Below are positions 12,640-24,030 of a DNA stretch of 64,000 bases, one piece after another (position 1 is the first letter of the stretch; the number at the start of each line of letters is the position of its first letter). The stretch is taken from the NCBI GenBank assembly GCA_039881145.1, contig JAYKKI010000127.1, positions 1,178,001-1,242,000 on the forward strand. Reading direction: 5' to 3'. The DNA is from Druceiella hillmani. Taxonomy: Eukaryota > Arthropoda > Insecta > Lepidoptera > Hepialidae. Both the position numbers and the translations under genes were made by a program. The notes beneath the pieces were generated by a model that searched no databases, was not told where the DNA came from, and saw only the letters and a list, made by a program, of their open reading frames with translations.

Positions 12640-13608
12640 GCAATAAAACATATTGATATTCAGGAGATGTTACTCGAAAAAGTGCAACATATAATTGGCC
12701 ATGAGAAAAGCACTCTTTTGTTAGATCGATGCTAACCATTGAAAAGTTTGTCCCTGGGATTTATTTATTTTAGGGCAAACGATAATTTTACAGGAAACTG
12801 TAACCTTTTGAAAGATATAGGCAAATCCGTCGGTATCGGGATCCGCGGAATGTAAGTGAGCTGTCCGGCCGTGGGGCCGGTGATAATAGTAGCTACAATC
12901 ACATTGTCTCGCAATTCTTTTATCAAAAGTCTTGTCCCATTACACATATTGGGAGGGCTTATTCATTTTTTAATTTCTCAATAGCATAATGGGAGTACCT
13001 TCTTTTAATATCAGTTCGTGGGGTGGCAAGCCGGCAGGATTGAGAGAATTTAAAAGTTCTTGTGGTTAGTGCACTGTATCTTTGATGTTGCACACGGTGT
13101 CAGTAGATTTATAATATTTAGAATCACCGGGTACTTTTTCCATAATCATTTTGTTTATTTCATTTACTGAGTAATTTTTCGGTGACACTATTGCCCTCGA
13201 ACAGACCCAATTAAAATTTATTTCTATAAGATTTTTGATGTCGGGATAAATTGTTTCTACTAGTATTTCTAGACTGCGAACAATTTGAGCCAATTCATTA
13301 TCCAATAATACTTGGAGGCTATTTGCAATTGAAGATGGTGATTTTCCGTCGCCAAGTTTAAGTATATTTTGTGAAAAATTGCCATCATGGTTATTACTTA
13401 AATTAGCTCTCATATTCGTGCACAAATTTAGTGTTTCAATAGATAGCCACACGGCTACATATTTTATAAATGTGCACGCCCCTCGCCCGCACTTCGTTGT
13501 CGATACCTCCGTGCTATACCGGCGGCGGTGACATTTTAAATTCGTAATATCTTTGGAATAGAATGTCCAATGTAAATAAACTAAAAGGTAATTTATAGGT
13601 ATTATCAC
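12640..13608 (-). pseudogene. Helitron Pif1-family helicase, C-terminal part, broken
   Basis: In Helitrons the RepHel protein combines an HUH endonuclease with a Pif1-type DNA helicase that unwinds DNA during rolling-circle transposition. This piece begins at about 13,608 on the minus strand with an open frame of 180 codons that includes LSNNHDGNFSQNILKLGDGK and APKN-like text (VSPKNYSVNEINKMI). After a stop and frame change it continues with [20 protein letters not shown], then CNGTRLLIKELRDNVI and IPRIPIPTDLPISFKRLQFP. After another shift it ends with INKSQGQTF, HGQLYVALFRVTSP. The SQGQT and final VA-xRVTSP blocks are helicase motifs V and VI; a Ser/Cys near the end has become Leu-Phe. Walker A and B motifs are missing, so the N-terminal helicase and Rep parts are lost. 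It is certainly non-functional. Confidence 0.85.
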
Positions 13609-14102
13609 AGTCTTGTTAAGGAAATTATTTACTGGTATAAAGATTAATGCAAAGGTATGTATAACTTGGTCTGATTTTGGTCGGAATTTCTATTAACTTT
13701 TAAAATGTTAAAAAGTCGTTATAGTGACATAATTACAATAGTTAGACATATGCTATCTCAACATTTTGTATAGATATTGATATATTCTTACATTGTAGCA
13801 CATTTTTTGGTTCTATCGTCAATTGTTTGCGCAGAGCATACGATGAAAGACATTTTATGGCATTTTTTACACCTAGGGTTACATTATTTTAGTTTTAGTA
13901 AGGATCCTTCTTTTTTCTTGTAGTTAATATAGCCATAATTTTCCTATAGATAATATATTAATCAGTGAAAATGTAGCATTCAAATGATGAAACAATTTTT
14001 GAAATTGGTCCAATAGTTTTTGAATCAATTCATTACATACATCCATACACACATACAAAAATACAAATCTTTCCTCTTTATAATATTAGTATATAGTATA
14101 GA

Positions 14103-15325
14103 TGAGACCCTGAATATCCAGTAGGAAGGAAATTAAAACGTACAAAATTAAGTAGCATTTTTCTGAGTATTTTGTTATTGTCATTTGCAAATTCCTTATA
14201 TTTTCCCACATAGCGGAATTAATTTAGTCAGCCATAGTCTCAAGAATTCAATGACGAATTTTTTAATAATGAATGACAACATTATTTCTGGTATCCATAT
14301 AAAATGTTTAGAGAACGAAACTTAAATAAATTAGCTTCACCTTTATTCTTTTTGTTTGAACTTTGTAATTTCAAGCCTTAAATAAGTCTATCCAACAAAT
14401 TTCAAATCATTTTAAACTGTGATCTCGATAAGTATATAGTTCGAAAAGAACGGAAATATACAATAGTACATACGTATCAAATTTATACGTAAATACAGTC
14501 AGCGAGTTTTCTGTAGTGCTTAAATTCAGATCTGCTGACATGATTATCTAAACAAACTTATTCAGAAACAGGTACTTAAATTCATTATTAAGAAATAAAT
14601 TTTATCCACATTAATGATCAATACTGATTCAAGAGAAAAGGGGAAATTACCGACACACTGCTAACGATATATATAAAGAGACATATGAACCAGAGCACTG
14701 TCGAGATCCTTGACCACATCAAGGCCTTCGAATCTGTTTCTTGATCATAATTTTTTACATCCTTTTAAATAATATGCACGATATATTCTTTAGTTATATA
14801 AAGAATACAACATTACATAAAAGTTACGTCAATTTGCTGGTTTTCGCAGAAATATAAGTTGACCGACTAATGACAATTAAAACAACCTACAGAATATTTA
14901 CAAAGCTGAATTTAATTTCCAGAAAGTATTTTTGATCTATTTCCTAGAAATCGAAAATAAACTGGTAAGATAGTACAGTTCACGGAACGGTTCTTTTATA
15001 TACATATATTAAGACAAAACATGGGATGAAATAAAAGTAAAAATTTTGGCCTAATAATATTTCATTTCACTTTTCCTTATTACATGATTACATGTTACCC
15101 ATCGAGGGTTCACAATCGAGAATACCATCTTGATTTCTTAAGTGTAGCCCAAAATAAGAACCTGGTACTCATAACGAAAAAAATATTTAAGATTTTTTGA
15201 CCTCGGTATTCAATATCTACTTAATTATCTATTCTATATCTAATAAATGATCATTAATATTTTGATATTTCCCAAAAATTATACCAAACAGTTTTTAAGA
15301 GTTAAACATAATACCACGGTATTAC
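14103..15325 (+). repeat. Duplicated segment B, copy 1, right part
   Basis: Resumes the alignment with 43,980-45,372. Shared landmarks are AATAGTCTCAA (CATAGTCTCAAGAATT here), TTTGTTATTTCAAGC (TTTGTAATTTCAAGC here), ATCAATACTGATTCA, CGATATATTCTTT, GGTACTC and ACCACGGTATTA/TTCCGTGGTAT. Many substitutions and indels show an old duplication. The long hairpin of copy 2 (44,537-44,599) is not formed by the matching bases here (about 14,495-14,555). Confidence 0.75.
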
Positions 15326-15402
15326 ATGAAACACAATATCCCAATATCTCTATCCCTTTTATAATCGATGCGAAAAGGATTAAAAAGTTGCAATATTAGC
15401 GA

Positions 15403-15413
<11 letters not shown>

Positions 15414-15453
<40 letters not shown>
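15414..15453. repeat. (TA)n microsatellite
   Basis: About 40 bp of TA with one G interruption, just outside the right end of duplicated segment B copy 1. Confidence 0.95.
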
Positions 15454-15699
15454 AATCGGAAATTCGTTTTATGTAACAAGCAATTTAATTATAAGTTAAC
15501 CAAAAACATGATTGACATAAAATTCCTGAAATTAAAAAACATTACCGTCAAGTGCGATTGAAATTTGGTTCAGAAAGGCTTCGTAATATTCGATTATCGC
15601 AAATTAGGTAGAAATTTTATAAACGTAACAAGAAAAACGAAACTCGAGTAACCCAAGAAATTTGTCTTCTTCGTAGTACTTTCAATGACGATCATATAC

Positions 15700-16660
15700 A
15701 ATAAGGAGAATTTATGTCAAACATTTTCTTTCCGAAAAATGTCATTTAGCGTGAGATGGAAGATAACGAGAGTAAAACGGAGTAAAAAAGTAAAGCAGTT
15801 ATGTTTCCTTAGTCGTAGTATACAAGAAATTTATTAATGTATTGTATTAAAATTTTTGAAATATCCCATAATCCAAGTAGTATTTGGTTCATATTTAATT
15901 ATTGATATGATTTTGATCAGTTTTCTGTTAATTCTATGTTATTCTGGTTATCATAAGTATGGCAGCCTACTCCAACCTCTGAAATGAAAAAAAAATGTAA
16001 AATTTTTTTAATTTTGTTATTCTTTCGTTGTTCTCCGGAATAAGAGCGTTTTAATTTTTTTTTCCATAGAGATGATCTATTAAGAAACTCCTTTACCCCA
16101 GATAAGTTAATTATTTTATTATTTAGCGATGATTATGTCACACCAGCGCATATTTTACAAAATTATTTTACAAGGCAATTAATTATACAAATGCAACATA
16201 TTATCTTTTAGAGAAAACAATTTAATCATTTTAACAAGCTTTCAGAACATTGACGTAATACAATTTAATAAACCAAACTTAATCTTTTACTCTTTTGTAT
16301 ATAAATATATATATGAAACTACCCTTAGAGACCAGTCTCGAAAACTAACTAGGTGGTCTTAAATTAAGGATTTGGGCTAATGGTCCTAAATTTGAAGAAA
16401 AGCTTCACGTAGTTCGGGATTTTCAGAAAATAATTTGCCACTATTAATTAGAAGCTTATTTTAATTACATTTAGTAGATAAACTCTATAAAAATAGGCTT
16501 TTAGGACCATAAGATCGTTTTTTAATGATAGCGTTTATGGGTATTCAAAATTTTCCGTAAATTGTTTAACCACACTTTGAGAGATAATAATGGAGACGAG
16601 CTTTTTTATAAACTTCTGTAATTAAGCTGCGAATCCATATAAATCTTTTTTCTAAAATGT
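15700..16660 (+). repeat. Repeat family A, copy 3
   Basis: Its left part (15,710-15,970) matches 6325-6600: CAAACATTTTCTTTCCGAAA, GAAAAATGTCATTTAG, AGCAGTTATGTTTCC and AAGTAGTATTTGGTTCATAT. Its right part (16,210-16,660) matches 6690-6990 and 7480-7830: ACTACCCTTAGAGA, GGATTTGGGCTAATGGTCCT, AAGCTTCACGTAGTT and GATAAACTCTATA. The right end also matches the 21.2-kb copy: TTTAACCACACTTTGAGAGA. Confidence 0.7.
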
Positions 16661-17164
16661 GTTTGCGGCCAAACATTTTTTTTAAATTTTAAATCTGTCG
16701 TCTGAGAACTTTTCAAGTTGATGTTTAAGATCGAGATAATGATTATTTTTTTATGTATTACAGCTTTACGAATATATTTCTCTATTTGCGTAACGCAGAA
16801 ACAAATTTTTTGTATTTCAACGTTTCGTGTATTTCAACGAAAAGGGTGTCAGTGAATAAGTCTTTGGAAAGCTGATTGAGTTTCTTTAGATATTTTATCT
16901 TTTTGCGATACGTTAAGCACTGTACTTTGTAAAATGCCCACTCCTTGTTTGGTTTAATTTTCAAATCGATACAAAAAATCCTGAAATCTAATAAGTTTAA
17001 TAATAACTTTTTTAATGGAACAATTCTGAAATTTAGTATTTTCCTGTCCTTTTATAGCTTTATTGACAATTTGAACCATTGTTTCCGTATTTGAATAATA
17101 TAATAAAGCTTGCAAACATGCGATAATATTAATAATTATGTAATATTGTTATTGTGATATGCTG
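16661..17164. other. Non-coding stretch, nothing recognised
   Basis: A 60-codon Lys-rich frame on the minus strand (16,782-16,964) has no recognisable motif and is within what chance gives in this composition. Confidence 0.5.
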
Positions 17165-17167
17165 AAT

Positions 17168-17335
17168 TTATTACAGGCTTACGGCTTTTGATAACGCGGT
17201 GCACCACGGGATTTGCGGGTTCGATCCCAGATCGAGCGGAGCTGGACTGATGTTATGTTAAAGATTGTTCTCGTTGTAATAAGTCCAATATTTGTATCAC
17301 ATATTAAATTCCGTAAATAAATAAATACGTGGTGG
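17168..17335 (+). repeat. tRNA-derived SINE
   Basis: A clear RNA polymerase III B box, GGTTCGATCCC, lies at 17,218-17,228. It is preceded by a GC-richer head (CGGCTTTTGATAACGCGGTG) in the place of a diverged A box. The body runs through GGACTGATGTTATGTT and AAGTCCAATATTTGTAT and ends in a simple AAATAAATAAATA tail near 17,320-17,330. This layout (tRNA head, unrelated body, A-rich tail) is that of insect tRNA SINEs such as those with the body ...AATATTTGTAT. No paired cloverleaf remains, so it is not a tRNA gene. Confidence 0.75.
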
Positions 17336-17494
17336 TAATATTTTCATTAGTGGATACATGAATTTGGTAATAAACCCCTTCAAGATTGAAATAAATCCCA
17401 ATTAAGAAATACGGAAATAAAATCTCAAAACCAGCAAGAATGATAATAGGAACATAACATGACACACGAAACCCGAGAAATCATATCACACAAA

Positions 17495-17665
17495 ATGCAT
17501 AAAAACACACAGGAAAAGATGTTGATTTTGATAGAATTCGAAAGCGTATAAAAGGTCACGATGGTGTTGATGTCACGAAATCCTTCATCAAATTATCACG
17601 GTAGACTGGTTAAAAGGTTCTCATACTTTCTACGTCTTTACGGGTGACTTTGTTATTCGCGGCCA
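17495..17665 (+). repeat. Dispersed repeat family D, copy 1
   Basis: Best match is the inverted copy at 40,437-40,625: both share ACACAGGAAAAGA-GTTGA, GGTCACGATGGTGTTGATGT, AAATCCTTCATCAAATTAT and CGGTAGACTGGT-AAAAGGTT. A looser match to the copies at 23.9, 28.8, 32.5 and 38.0 kb is seen over the block CCTTCATCAAATTA...CACACTGCTCAAAGGGTT. The family is short, in both orientations, has no visible inverted termini and is probably a SINE-like or non-autonomous element. Confidence 0.6.
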
Positions 17666-18484
17666 GTGCTCTTTACGTTAAAATTTTTTATCAAATTATA
17701 CGCGACTGTACGTATACAAGTAGTAATTTTAACCTCATAGGTATTTTTTGCTGTATGCTTGTTTAAATAAAAAGCAACGATACAAAATTTTCGACATATA
17801 AATAACCCTAAGACAAGAGGGAATCGACCGGGAATAATAGATAGAAAAAAAATTTGAATTTTAAAATTAAAAAAATTAACGTATGAGACTTTCATTTGCA
17901 CTTTACCAAATGACTGAATTCGTTATGATAAATCCGTTTGAATGTCAAAAATATTTATTAAATAAAATATTTGATAATGAAAAGTTTTAATTTCATAAGC
18001 ATTTATTTTTACAACGAGATTTTACTTACAATAATAGAGGTTGACTATTTGACTTACAATAGTAGAGGTGACATTTCCAGTCTTGCAAAAATCTAAGAAA
18101 ATTAAAAAAAATATAGCAAAGTTTGAATTTTTCGATTGAAAACTACGTATAATGTAAAATAGTTTTCCCTCCCTTTAGTTTGAATCACCATTTGAAACTC
18201 CGATATTAAAGCCGAAATATTAAATGTCGTTTCCTGACGTTGCAGTGTACGAACTAGCATATCCAATTTTTTTTGCTTCTTGATGTTCGTGCTATTTACG
18301 GGGAATATGTTTGAACGTAAATGGTTTGTGGAGATGATGTATGGCTGTGATACCCAAAGTGGTCTCCATCGACACCCAGGGATCGACTACAATCTGCAAA
18401 GGTTCTATGTCAGCGAAAAAAAACATTAGAGGTCTGTGAGATATAATTGGTGGTCCATGACAAAGGATTTCTTATAAAACACAG
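17666..18484. other. Non-coding stretch, nothing recognised
   Basis: An 82-codon minus-strand frame (17,653-17,901) has no motif that I recognise. A short GC-richer stretch at 18,340-18,410 carries no frame of note. Confidence 0.45.
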
Positions 18485-18540
18485 TTGATTAACTATGTAA
18501 GGATAATAATAGTCGATTAACTATGTAAGGATAATAATAG
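18485..18540 (+). repeat. 28-bp tandem duplication
   Basis: Two adjacent 28-bp units, 18,485-18,512 and 18,513-18,540, each containing GATTAACTATGTAAGGATAA followed by TAATAG. They differ only at the second base of the unit. Confidence 0.95.
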
Positions 18541-20750
18541 TTTACAAGAACACAAGACTTGACATATTTTAAAACTAATTATTTGAACCGATTTTCAGAT
18601 AACGAACTTTTTTCCCACTTCGAATAGTTTTTTTTTATTATTTTTTTTATTACAAACGTAAATAAATTTTTTTTACATGACAATTATACTATGTCAACTT
18701 GAGTTCAATATAAATTTCGAACTTACATGCGGATAGTTTAAAAGACATATTCGCATGTATGTTTATCAATCCTAATAAATTTTCATGTAACTGAGAATAT
18801 TTATCACGACTATATAAAAACTGTTAAGAAAATTATGAATTTTGAAATCAGATGAAGATATATAAAAAAATTTCCAAAAATAAATATATCGGTACAATAT
18901 GATCCATTTAACTTCATATATGTTTCTTTTAAATTTACATCAAAACAATAAGAATTAAGCTTTAGCCCTCAGATTGCATTTCGTTGGCTCACGGGGCTTT
19001 TAACTTAATAACGTTCAGAGCATTAACATGAATGACCAAGTAGAAAGAGCTTTACCATTCCACATTTGAGTGAGGATTAACTCCTTTTCAAGTAAATACT
19101 GAGATCACCTGCTTTAGCTATTTTTTGGCAAAAAAGTAAACTTCTTTATCAATAAAACGTTATTTTTTTAGGTTCAAAAGCAAGGAACCACGTAACGTTT
19201 ATATTTATGATCTAAACACAGACTAAGGATGAACCATGAAAAATACAAAAAAGAAAATAATATTATTTCACTATCAAACAATTTTACGTTCTGCACTTTT
19301 TCATTACGCGCGCAAAGCACCATAAGAAAAATGAATAACAGTTTTGGTTACCGTTTTCTAAATATATCAATTTTTCAGTGATGTTTGAAAAGAACGAAAA
19401 GTCGACGAAATGAGAATAAAACAATTCATTTTCAAAGAACGTAAATCACACATGACGCAACGATTTTGCAAAGTATGGTTGTCCTCTATGCCACGTCTTT
19501 TAACAACATGTATACCATAATATCTTATCAACATTTTACTGCTTCTCAACAAGTGCATAGGGTGATGTCATTTACTACTCCAAATTCTAAAATTTTAATG
19601 CTTCCTTTGACCACTTTGCTTCACAAAAATTAAAATTTAACAGTCTTTCAAAATATGTTTATAGCATATTATTTTCTATATTACATTTTTCATGGTTCAT
19701 GCCGAGTCAATGTTTAATTAAACATTTAAAACAGATAGTAAAAATTTAAAGTATACTTGAACAATGATCATGTTTATTTATTTGTTGGCACTGGCAGAAC
19801 ACAATATATAATTTCAAAAATATACCAGAAGTTACAGAACATTGCCTAAACTATGTAAAGTAGGATAATACTAATTTATTTATTGAATAATCATACTAGA
19901 TCTTCCGCACCGATATTATCTAGTGAACAAATTTGATATGTTTAGTAACCTTGGAGGAAAGAGCAACATAATTAAAACTATTTCATGCGGATAAAGCCAC
20001 CGGGCGCTGCCACTTCTTATGTAAAACTTGTGCTAATAATAATCATTTATATGCTATAAGCATATTTTTAAATGTTTAATTAAACATTTAAAAGATAAAT
20101 TTTAAACAAAAATCTTTTGGCTGCTTTGTGCGTTGAAAATATATACAAAATCCTGACTTATATCGGTTTCTTATTTAAGAAATATATTTTTTTACCTTGT
20201 TTCACTCTTTTAATTTAATTTTAATATATAAAAGTTAAAGAAAAGTTATTAGAAATCCTTATCCAATTATTGAACAATACACAGGAAATAAAGTTCTAAA
20301 ACGGTTCATAAAATAATGCATCCAACAACCCCATTTATTATAAAAATCAATAAAATTCATATACGTCTCACAATAATATATGTCTCACATTAATAAGCCA
20401 AGATTTATTAAAGTTAAATTTTAGGGAAAAACCGAAGAAGGTAGCATCTTTGTTAAATAGAAGAAAACGTGCTCAAATAAGCTTAGAAACAAAATATTCG
20501 TGCGACACGATTTTTAGAATGAGTGATTTTCTAAGGTAAACCAAATGTGACCCAGAATTTCCAATATGATTCCGAAAAAAGATAGACTTAAGTTGATTAA
20601 AGGTGACAGTAAATTAGGTAAATATTATCGTATTGAAGATAAAAGCTTTTATAATGTAACTGAAGTAAAATTAAATTCTCAATGAAATCTCCGAATATAA
20701 TTTTAATTGTGAAGGTTTTTTCACAAAGAATATGCCTTATTTTCTATCTT
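18541..20750. other. AT-rich non-coding stretch, nothing recognised
   Basis: Only short frames and A/T runs. The palindromic string AATGTTTAATTAAACATT occurs twice (about 19,710 and 20,072), a small coincidence or a degraded repeat. Confidence 0.45.
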
Positions 20751-20751
20751 T

Positions 20752-20870
20752 CATTATTATATTATACATTCATATGCAAATAACACTACATTGACGAGAT
20801 AAATACAATTTAAATTAAATATATCTCACACTTTTCAGGGATTGTATTTTCGTGTATTGCGTGATTGTAA
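20752..20870 (+). repeat. Direct repeat, left copy (partner at 21,428)
   Basis: Matches 21,428-21,540: ATTATACATTCATA, GA-AAA-ACAATTT-AATTAAAT, ATCTCACACTTT and GTATTGCGT-ATTGTA. The pair is about 675 bp apart and brackets a family A fragment. The pair does not end in TG...CA and has no primer-binding site, so it is not an LTR pair on this evidence. Confidence 0.65.
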
Positions 20871-21089
20871 ATAAAATCAAAATTTTTGGACTAAATATTT
20901 TTGGCTCTTAGAATACTTGTATCGAATATTTGATGATCATATTTTTGTACCATTTTTATCGGTTACTTTATTTGTAAGATGCTAAGTTTTTTTCTGCATT
21001 GCCAACTATGGATTTGCACGATTTCAGTATACTTGTGAAATGGTAAATGCGTATTTTATGGAGAAGTCTGGACGGCATGCTAGTATTTA

Positions 21090-21360
21090 TTTCAGAACTT
21101 GGGCTAATGATCTCAGTAATTAATTGTGAAGAATTTTGGCCTTTTCGGACATTCATTCGACAAAATTAATTAGTATCTCATTTTAATCGGATGTACAAGG
21201 TGAACTCTGTTTAAATAGGCTATTAGGGCTACAATATCGTTTTTCAATGATATAGTGCCTATGGTTGTGCAAATTTTCCTTAAATTATTTAACCACACTT
21301 TGGGAGATAAAATTAAAGAGGCTTATTTAAATATTTTTATTGTCAAACTACAAACCCTAA
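21090..21360 (+). repeat. Repeat family A, copy 4 (fragment)
   Basis: Shares ACTTGGGCTAATG-TC, GGTGAACTCT-TTTAAATAGGC, the block ATATCGTTTTTCAATGATA and TTTAACCACACTTTGGGAGA with copy 3 at 16.36-16.60 kb and, in part, with the tandem pair at 6.7-8.3 kb. Confidence 0.6.
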
Positions 21361-21427
21361 TGAGTAAATGAGAAACCTCATCTTATTTTTCAGAGATCTT
21401 ACCTTCCATTTTACATGACAGGATAGA

Positions 21428-21540
21428 TTATTATACATTCATACATAAATACAATAATATTGATGAAATAAACACAATTTCAATTAAATACATCTCACAC
21501 TTTACTGCAATAGTATTTACGGGTATTGCGTCATTGTATT
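21428..21540 (+). repeat. Direct repeat, right copy (partner at 20,752)
   Basis: See the left copy: same order of blocks with about one difference in five or six bases by eye. Confidence 0.65.
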
Positions 21541-22086
21541 GTTTAGTACTCTCGTAAAATAATAATAACATTCTTTAAACGTTAGGCATTCAATATATAC
21601 ACGTAGAGATTCATGGATACAAATAATATGCTCAGCAGGTTTTCCTCATCACGTGACCTCTATTCTCAGGTAAAAATTGATTAAAATATTTCTTACGTTG
21701 CATCTAATACTAATGGGAGAATTATGCAAAAGGAATATTAGCCCCGGTATTCTTTTTTGCATTACCGAAAGTGTTGTTTTAGGAAAAATGCAACTGTATT
21801 TTCTGCATTAGAAACGCACGCGTATTCTATTTATTTTTCATGAGATGATCATTTTTAAAAGGCTTTTGGACTAGTAATGTAACGGAAGATAAATAATTAA
21901 ATCTGTGTTAAGAGTAGAGAGCGGGGAAATCGTTTGTGCGTGTACGCGTCTAATATTTATATAAATCTATAAAATTCATTAGTATATGTAAAACATGAAC
22001 ATTTCCAATACTATCTGTCTCCATATCAATTCAGAACAGCCACCACTACACATGATCTCAGAACACTTTTAATTACGTCATTGTCT
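21541..22086. other. Non-coding stretch, nothing recognised
   Basis: No supported feature. It leads into a GC-richer patch at 22.09 kb. Confidence 0.45.
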
Positions 22087-22096
22087 CTTACCTCAG

Positions 22097-22312
22097 GAGC
22101 GCATCAAACTATTCCAAAGTTGGAAGACGAGTCCACAAAGAAATTGAGTTATGCGGCGCCGATGGTTTTGTTCAGATCGCTATCTGCAGAAGTTCAAGTA
22201 GATATGATAATTACGTTTGTCTGGATGGCTGTTGCCGAAGTCAATCGATGTTACGATTAATTTTACATATACAGAGAATGAGAATATATGCCATACGTTT
22301 AAATTTATTAGA
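22097..22312 (+). other. Weak exon candidate (GC-richer, Cys-rich frame, acceptor-like border)
   Basis: The left border TTGTCTCTTACCTCAG at about 22,081-22,096 looks like a 3' splice site (pyrimidine tract plus CAG). Two frames are open for 55 or more codons after it. One reads ELCGADGFVQIAICRSSS and then VCLDGCCRSQ, giving six Cys in about 35 residues, and stops at about 22,312. The other reads SYAAPMVLFRSLSAEVQVDM and stops at 22,260. No good donor follows, so it would have to be a last exon. No family is recognised. It may equally be part of an unrecognised repeat. Confidence 0.2.
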
Positions 22313-22607
22313 TTAGCGTTTTACTAAATTAAGATGACTACAGTGCCAGTTTACTAACATTTAAAAATATTTTCGGTCTCTGAAAATGTGTATATATTTC
22401 AGAGATATTGCAAATCTGACCTAAGCTCCGGTAGTTTGGCTTTCTCTTAACATTTTTAGTGGCGCTTATATATTATAATCATACCTCAAATACGAAGTTG
22501 AATTCTGTTCGAAAGAGAAATCCATCTCACAATAGAAAAACTAGTATGAAAAAAATTATTTTGCCTGGGATTTGATAATGAAACCAACTATTATATTTTG
22601 CCTTTTT

Positions 22608-22690
22608 AGAGTTCCGTAGCCAAGCAAGGAACACTTATAATTTTGTTATACTATGTATGCGTCTCTATGATATACATCAATTTCTTTTTG
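22608..22690 (+). repeat. Dispersed 'GTTCCGTAGCC' repeat fragment
   Basis: Reads AGAGTTCCGTAGCCAAGCAA, GGAACACTTATAAT and GTATGCGTCTCTATGA. This is the same order as the insect repeat whose longer copies are at 53,922-54,030 and, inverted, at 12,225-12,320. Strongly diverged. Confidence 0.35.
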
Positions 22691-23856
22691 CTCCTATTGA
22701 GATCAAATTTAGTATAGAGATAGATACCAAAAATATAAGATCTGAAAGTATATATATTAAAAAAAACTAATTTGATTCCCTCTTTCAATACAATATTATG
22801 GAAGACAACAAATCTTTTATATATTCCCATTGAGTAGGATAGATCGTTGGATAGATATTTTTAAATTATAATTAAATATACCCTAAATTACATAAGTCTC
22901 CAGACATTTGCGCCTAAATTTAACATAATAACATGATATAATGCTTTTATACATATTATATATAAAAACATTATACATAATAAGTATGTTCGATAAACTC
23001 GGTGCCAGGTAGGAATTAAATCGAATAATTTACTTATCTCTTATGCGATAAAATAAGTGCACTATTACTACTAATAGTGTAAAATATCATCTACCTGACA
23101 TAAGGTTAAAGTTGAATTTCAGTGATTTTAATGTAAATTATTATAAGATATCTAGGGAACCCTGTTAGGGCGTACTCAGCTTGGTCCTGTTTGGTTTTTA
23201 GCATTTGTGTTTGAAACTTAAAAATATATTTGCTTTAGTACCTTTTACAACCAGGAGAATAAAATGTAATTTGTGTTTAATTATTTTTAAAGATTTTAAT
23301 CGACGTTAATGAACCTTAAATCTTGGTTCTTGTGTTGTATTAGTATATGTCTATTGGAAAAATCAAATTGCGGAAATCAAGCAGGAAATTTTTGGGTTAC
23401 ATTAAAGAAATAGTTAAATTAAGAATATATTTTTATATAATTACGAATTAGCTTTCACTTTTTAGACATAGCAATAATGACAGAATAGTTCAAAAAATGT
23501 TTATTAAAAAAAAATTATAATACCAGTGGTGCGACATGCAAGTACAATAAAAAAACGCTTTGACAGAAATGTGTCATTATTTTTTCCATTATATAATACA
23601 TAACGTAGTTATAAGTTAGCCGGGCTCACTGGTATATTTACAAAGGAATATTTTGCAAATTTTTTTTTTGTTTAGGATATAAACCTTTTTAATTACTTGA
23701 ATACTTCAATAGTATCATTATACTTAATCGATAACTTAATATATACATAGAAACTACTAAGAAATCGTAATAATGAAATTAAATTACCTTTAATTATAAC
23801 GATAACATCTTATACGATATGTACTTAAAAACTTAGGGACGCACTAACATTAATGA
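22691..23856. other. AT-rich non-coding stretch, nothing recognised
   Basis: No supported gene or repeat. Confidence 0.5.
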
Positions 23857-23857
23857 A

Positions 23858-24030
23858 TGATTACATATAAAAAATGTGTCAAAGTTTACACAGGTCGCGC
23901 CAAAGGACAAGATTATCGCGCTCCTTTATCAAATTTACACGGCACACTGCTCAAAGGGTTCGCCATGTGTCCCTTCGAAGAATACTGCCCCTCGCATGTG
24001 GGGGATTCCTTTTGCTTTGGTATTTTTAAA
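23858..24030 (+). repeat. Dispersed repeat family D, copy 2
   Basis: One of the best-preserved copies. It shares TGTCAAA-TTT, CGCGCC or CGCATC, GGACAAGATT-TCGC, CTCCTTTATCAAATT, ACTGCTCAAAGGGTTCG and GTGTCCCTTCGAAG with the inverted copy at 37.9-38.05 kb. Both copies also show similar reading frames (MSKFTQVAPKDKIIALL here, MSKFARAASTDKIVALL there). This may be chance preservation or may mean that the repeat derives from a coding part of a larger element. Confidence 0.65.

Larger units (their letters stand above)
12049..14102 (-). mobile_element. Helitron, internally deleted, with both termini
   Basis: Read on the minus strand, the element starts with TC at 14,102-14,101 (TCTATACTATATACTAAT, a Helitron 5' end type). 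It ends at 12,049 with CTAG, preceded by a GC-rich hairpin in which CCCGT pairs with ACGGG at about 12,056-12,078. The bases outside are A before the 5' end and T after the 3' end, matching the A^T target and absence of target duplication that define Helitrons. The homologous segment at 43.1-45.4 kb lacks this block, giving an empty site. The element carries a broken helicase, and no Rep (HUH endonuclease) region is visible. At 2,054 bp it is much shorter than an autonomous Helitron, so it is defective. Confidence 0.88.

Noticed and set aside
17168..17240. Possible tRNA gene at the B box GGTTCGATCCC
   Set aside because: No acceptor, D or anticodon stem can be drawn around it and it continues into a SINE body with a simple-repeat tail.
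20752..21540. LTR pair flanking a short internal region
   Set aside because: No TG...CA ends, primer-binding site, polypurine tract or target duplication, and the internal part matches repeat family A.
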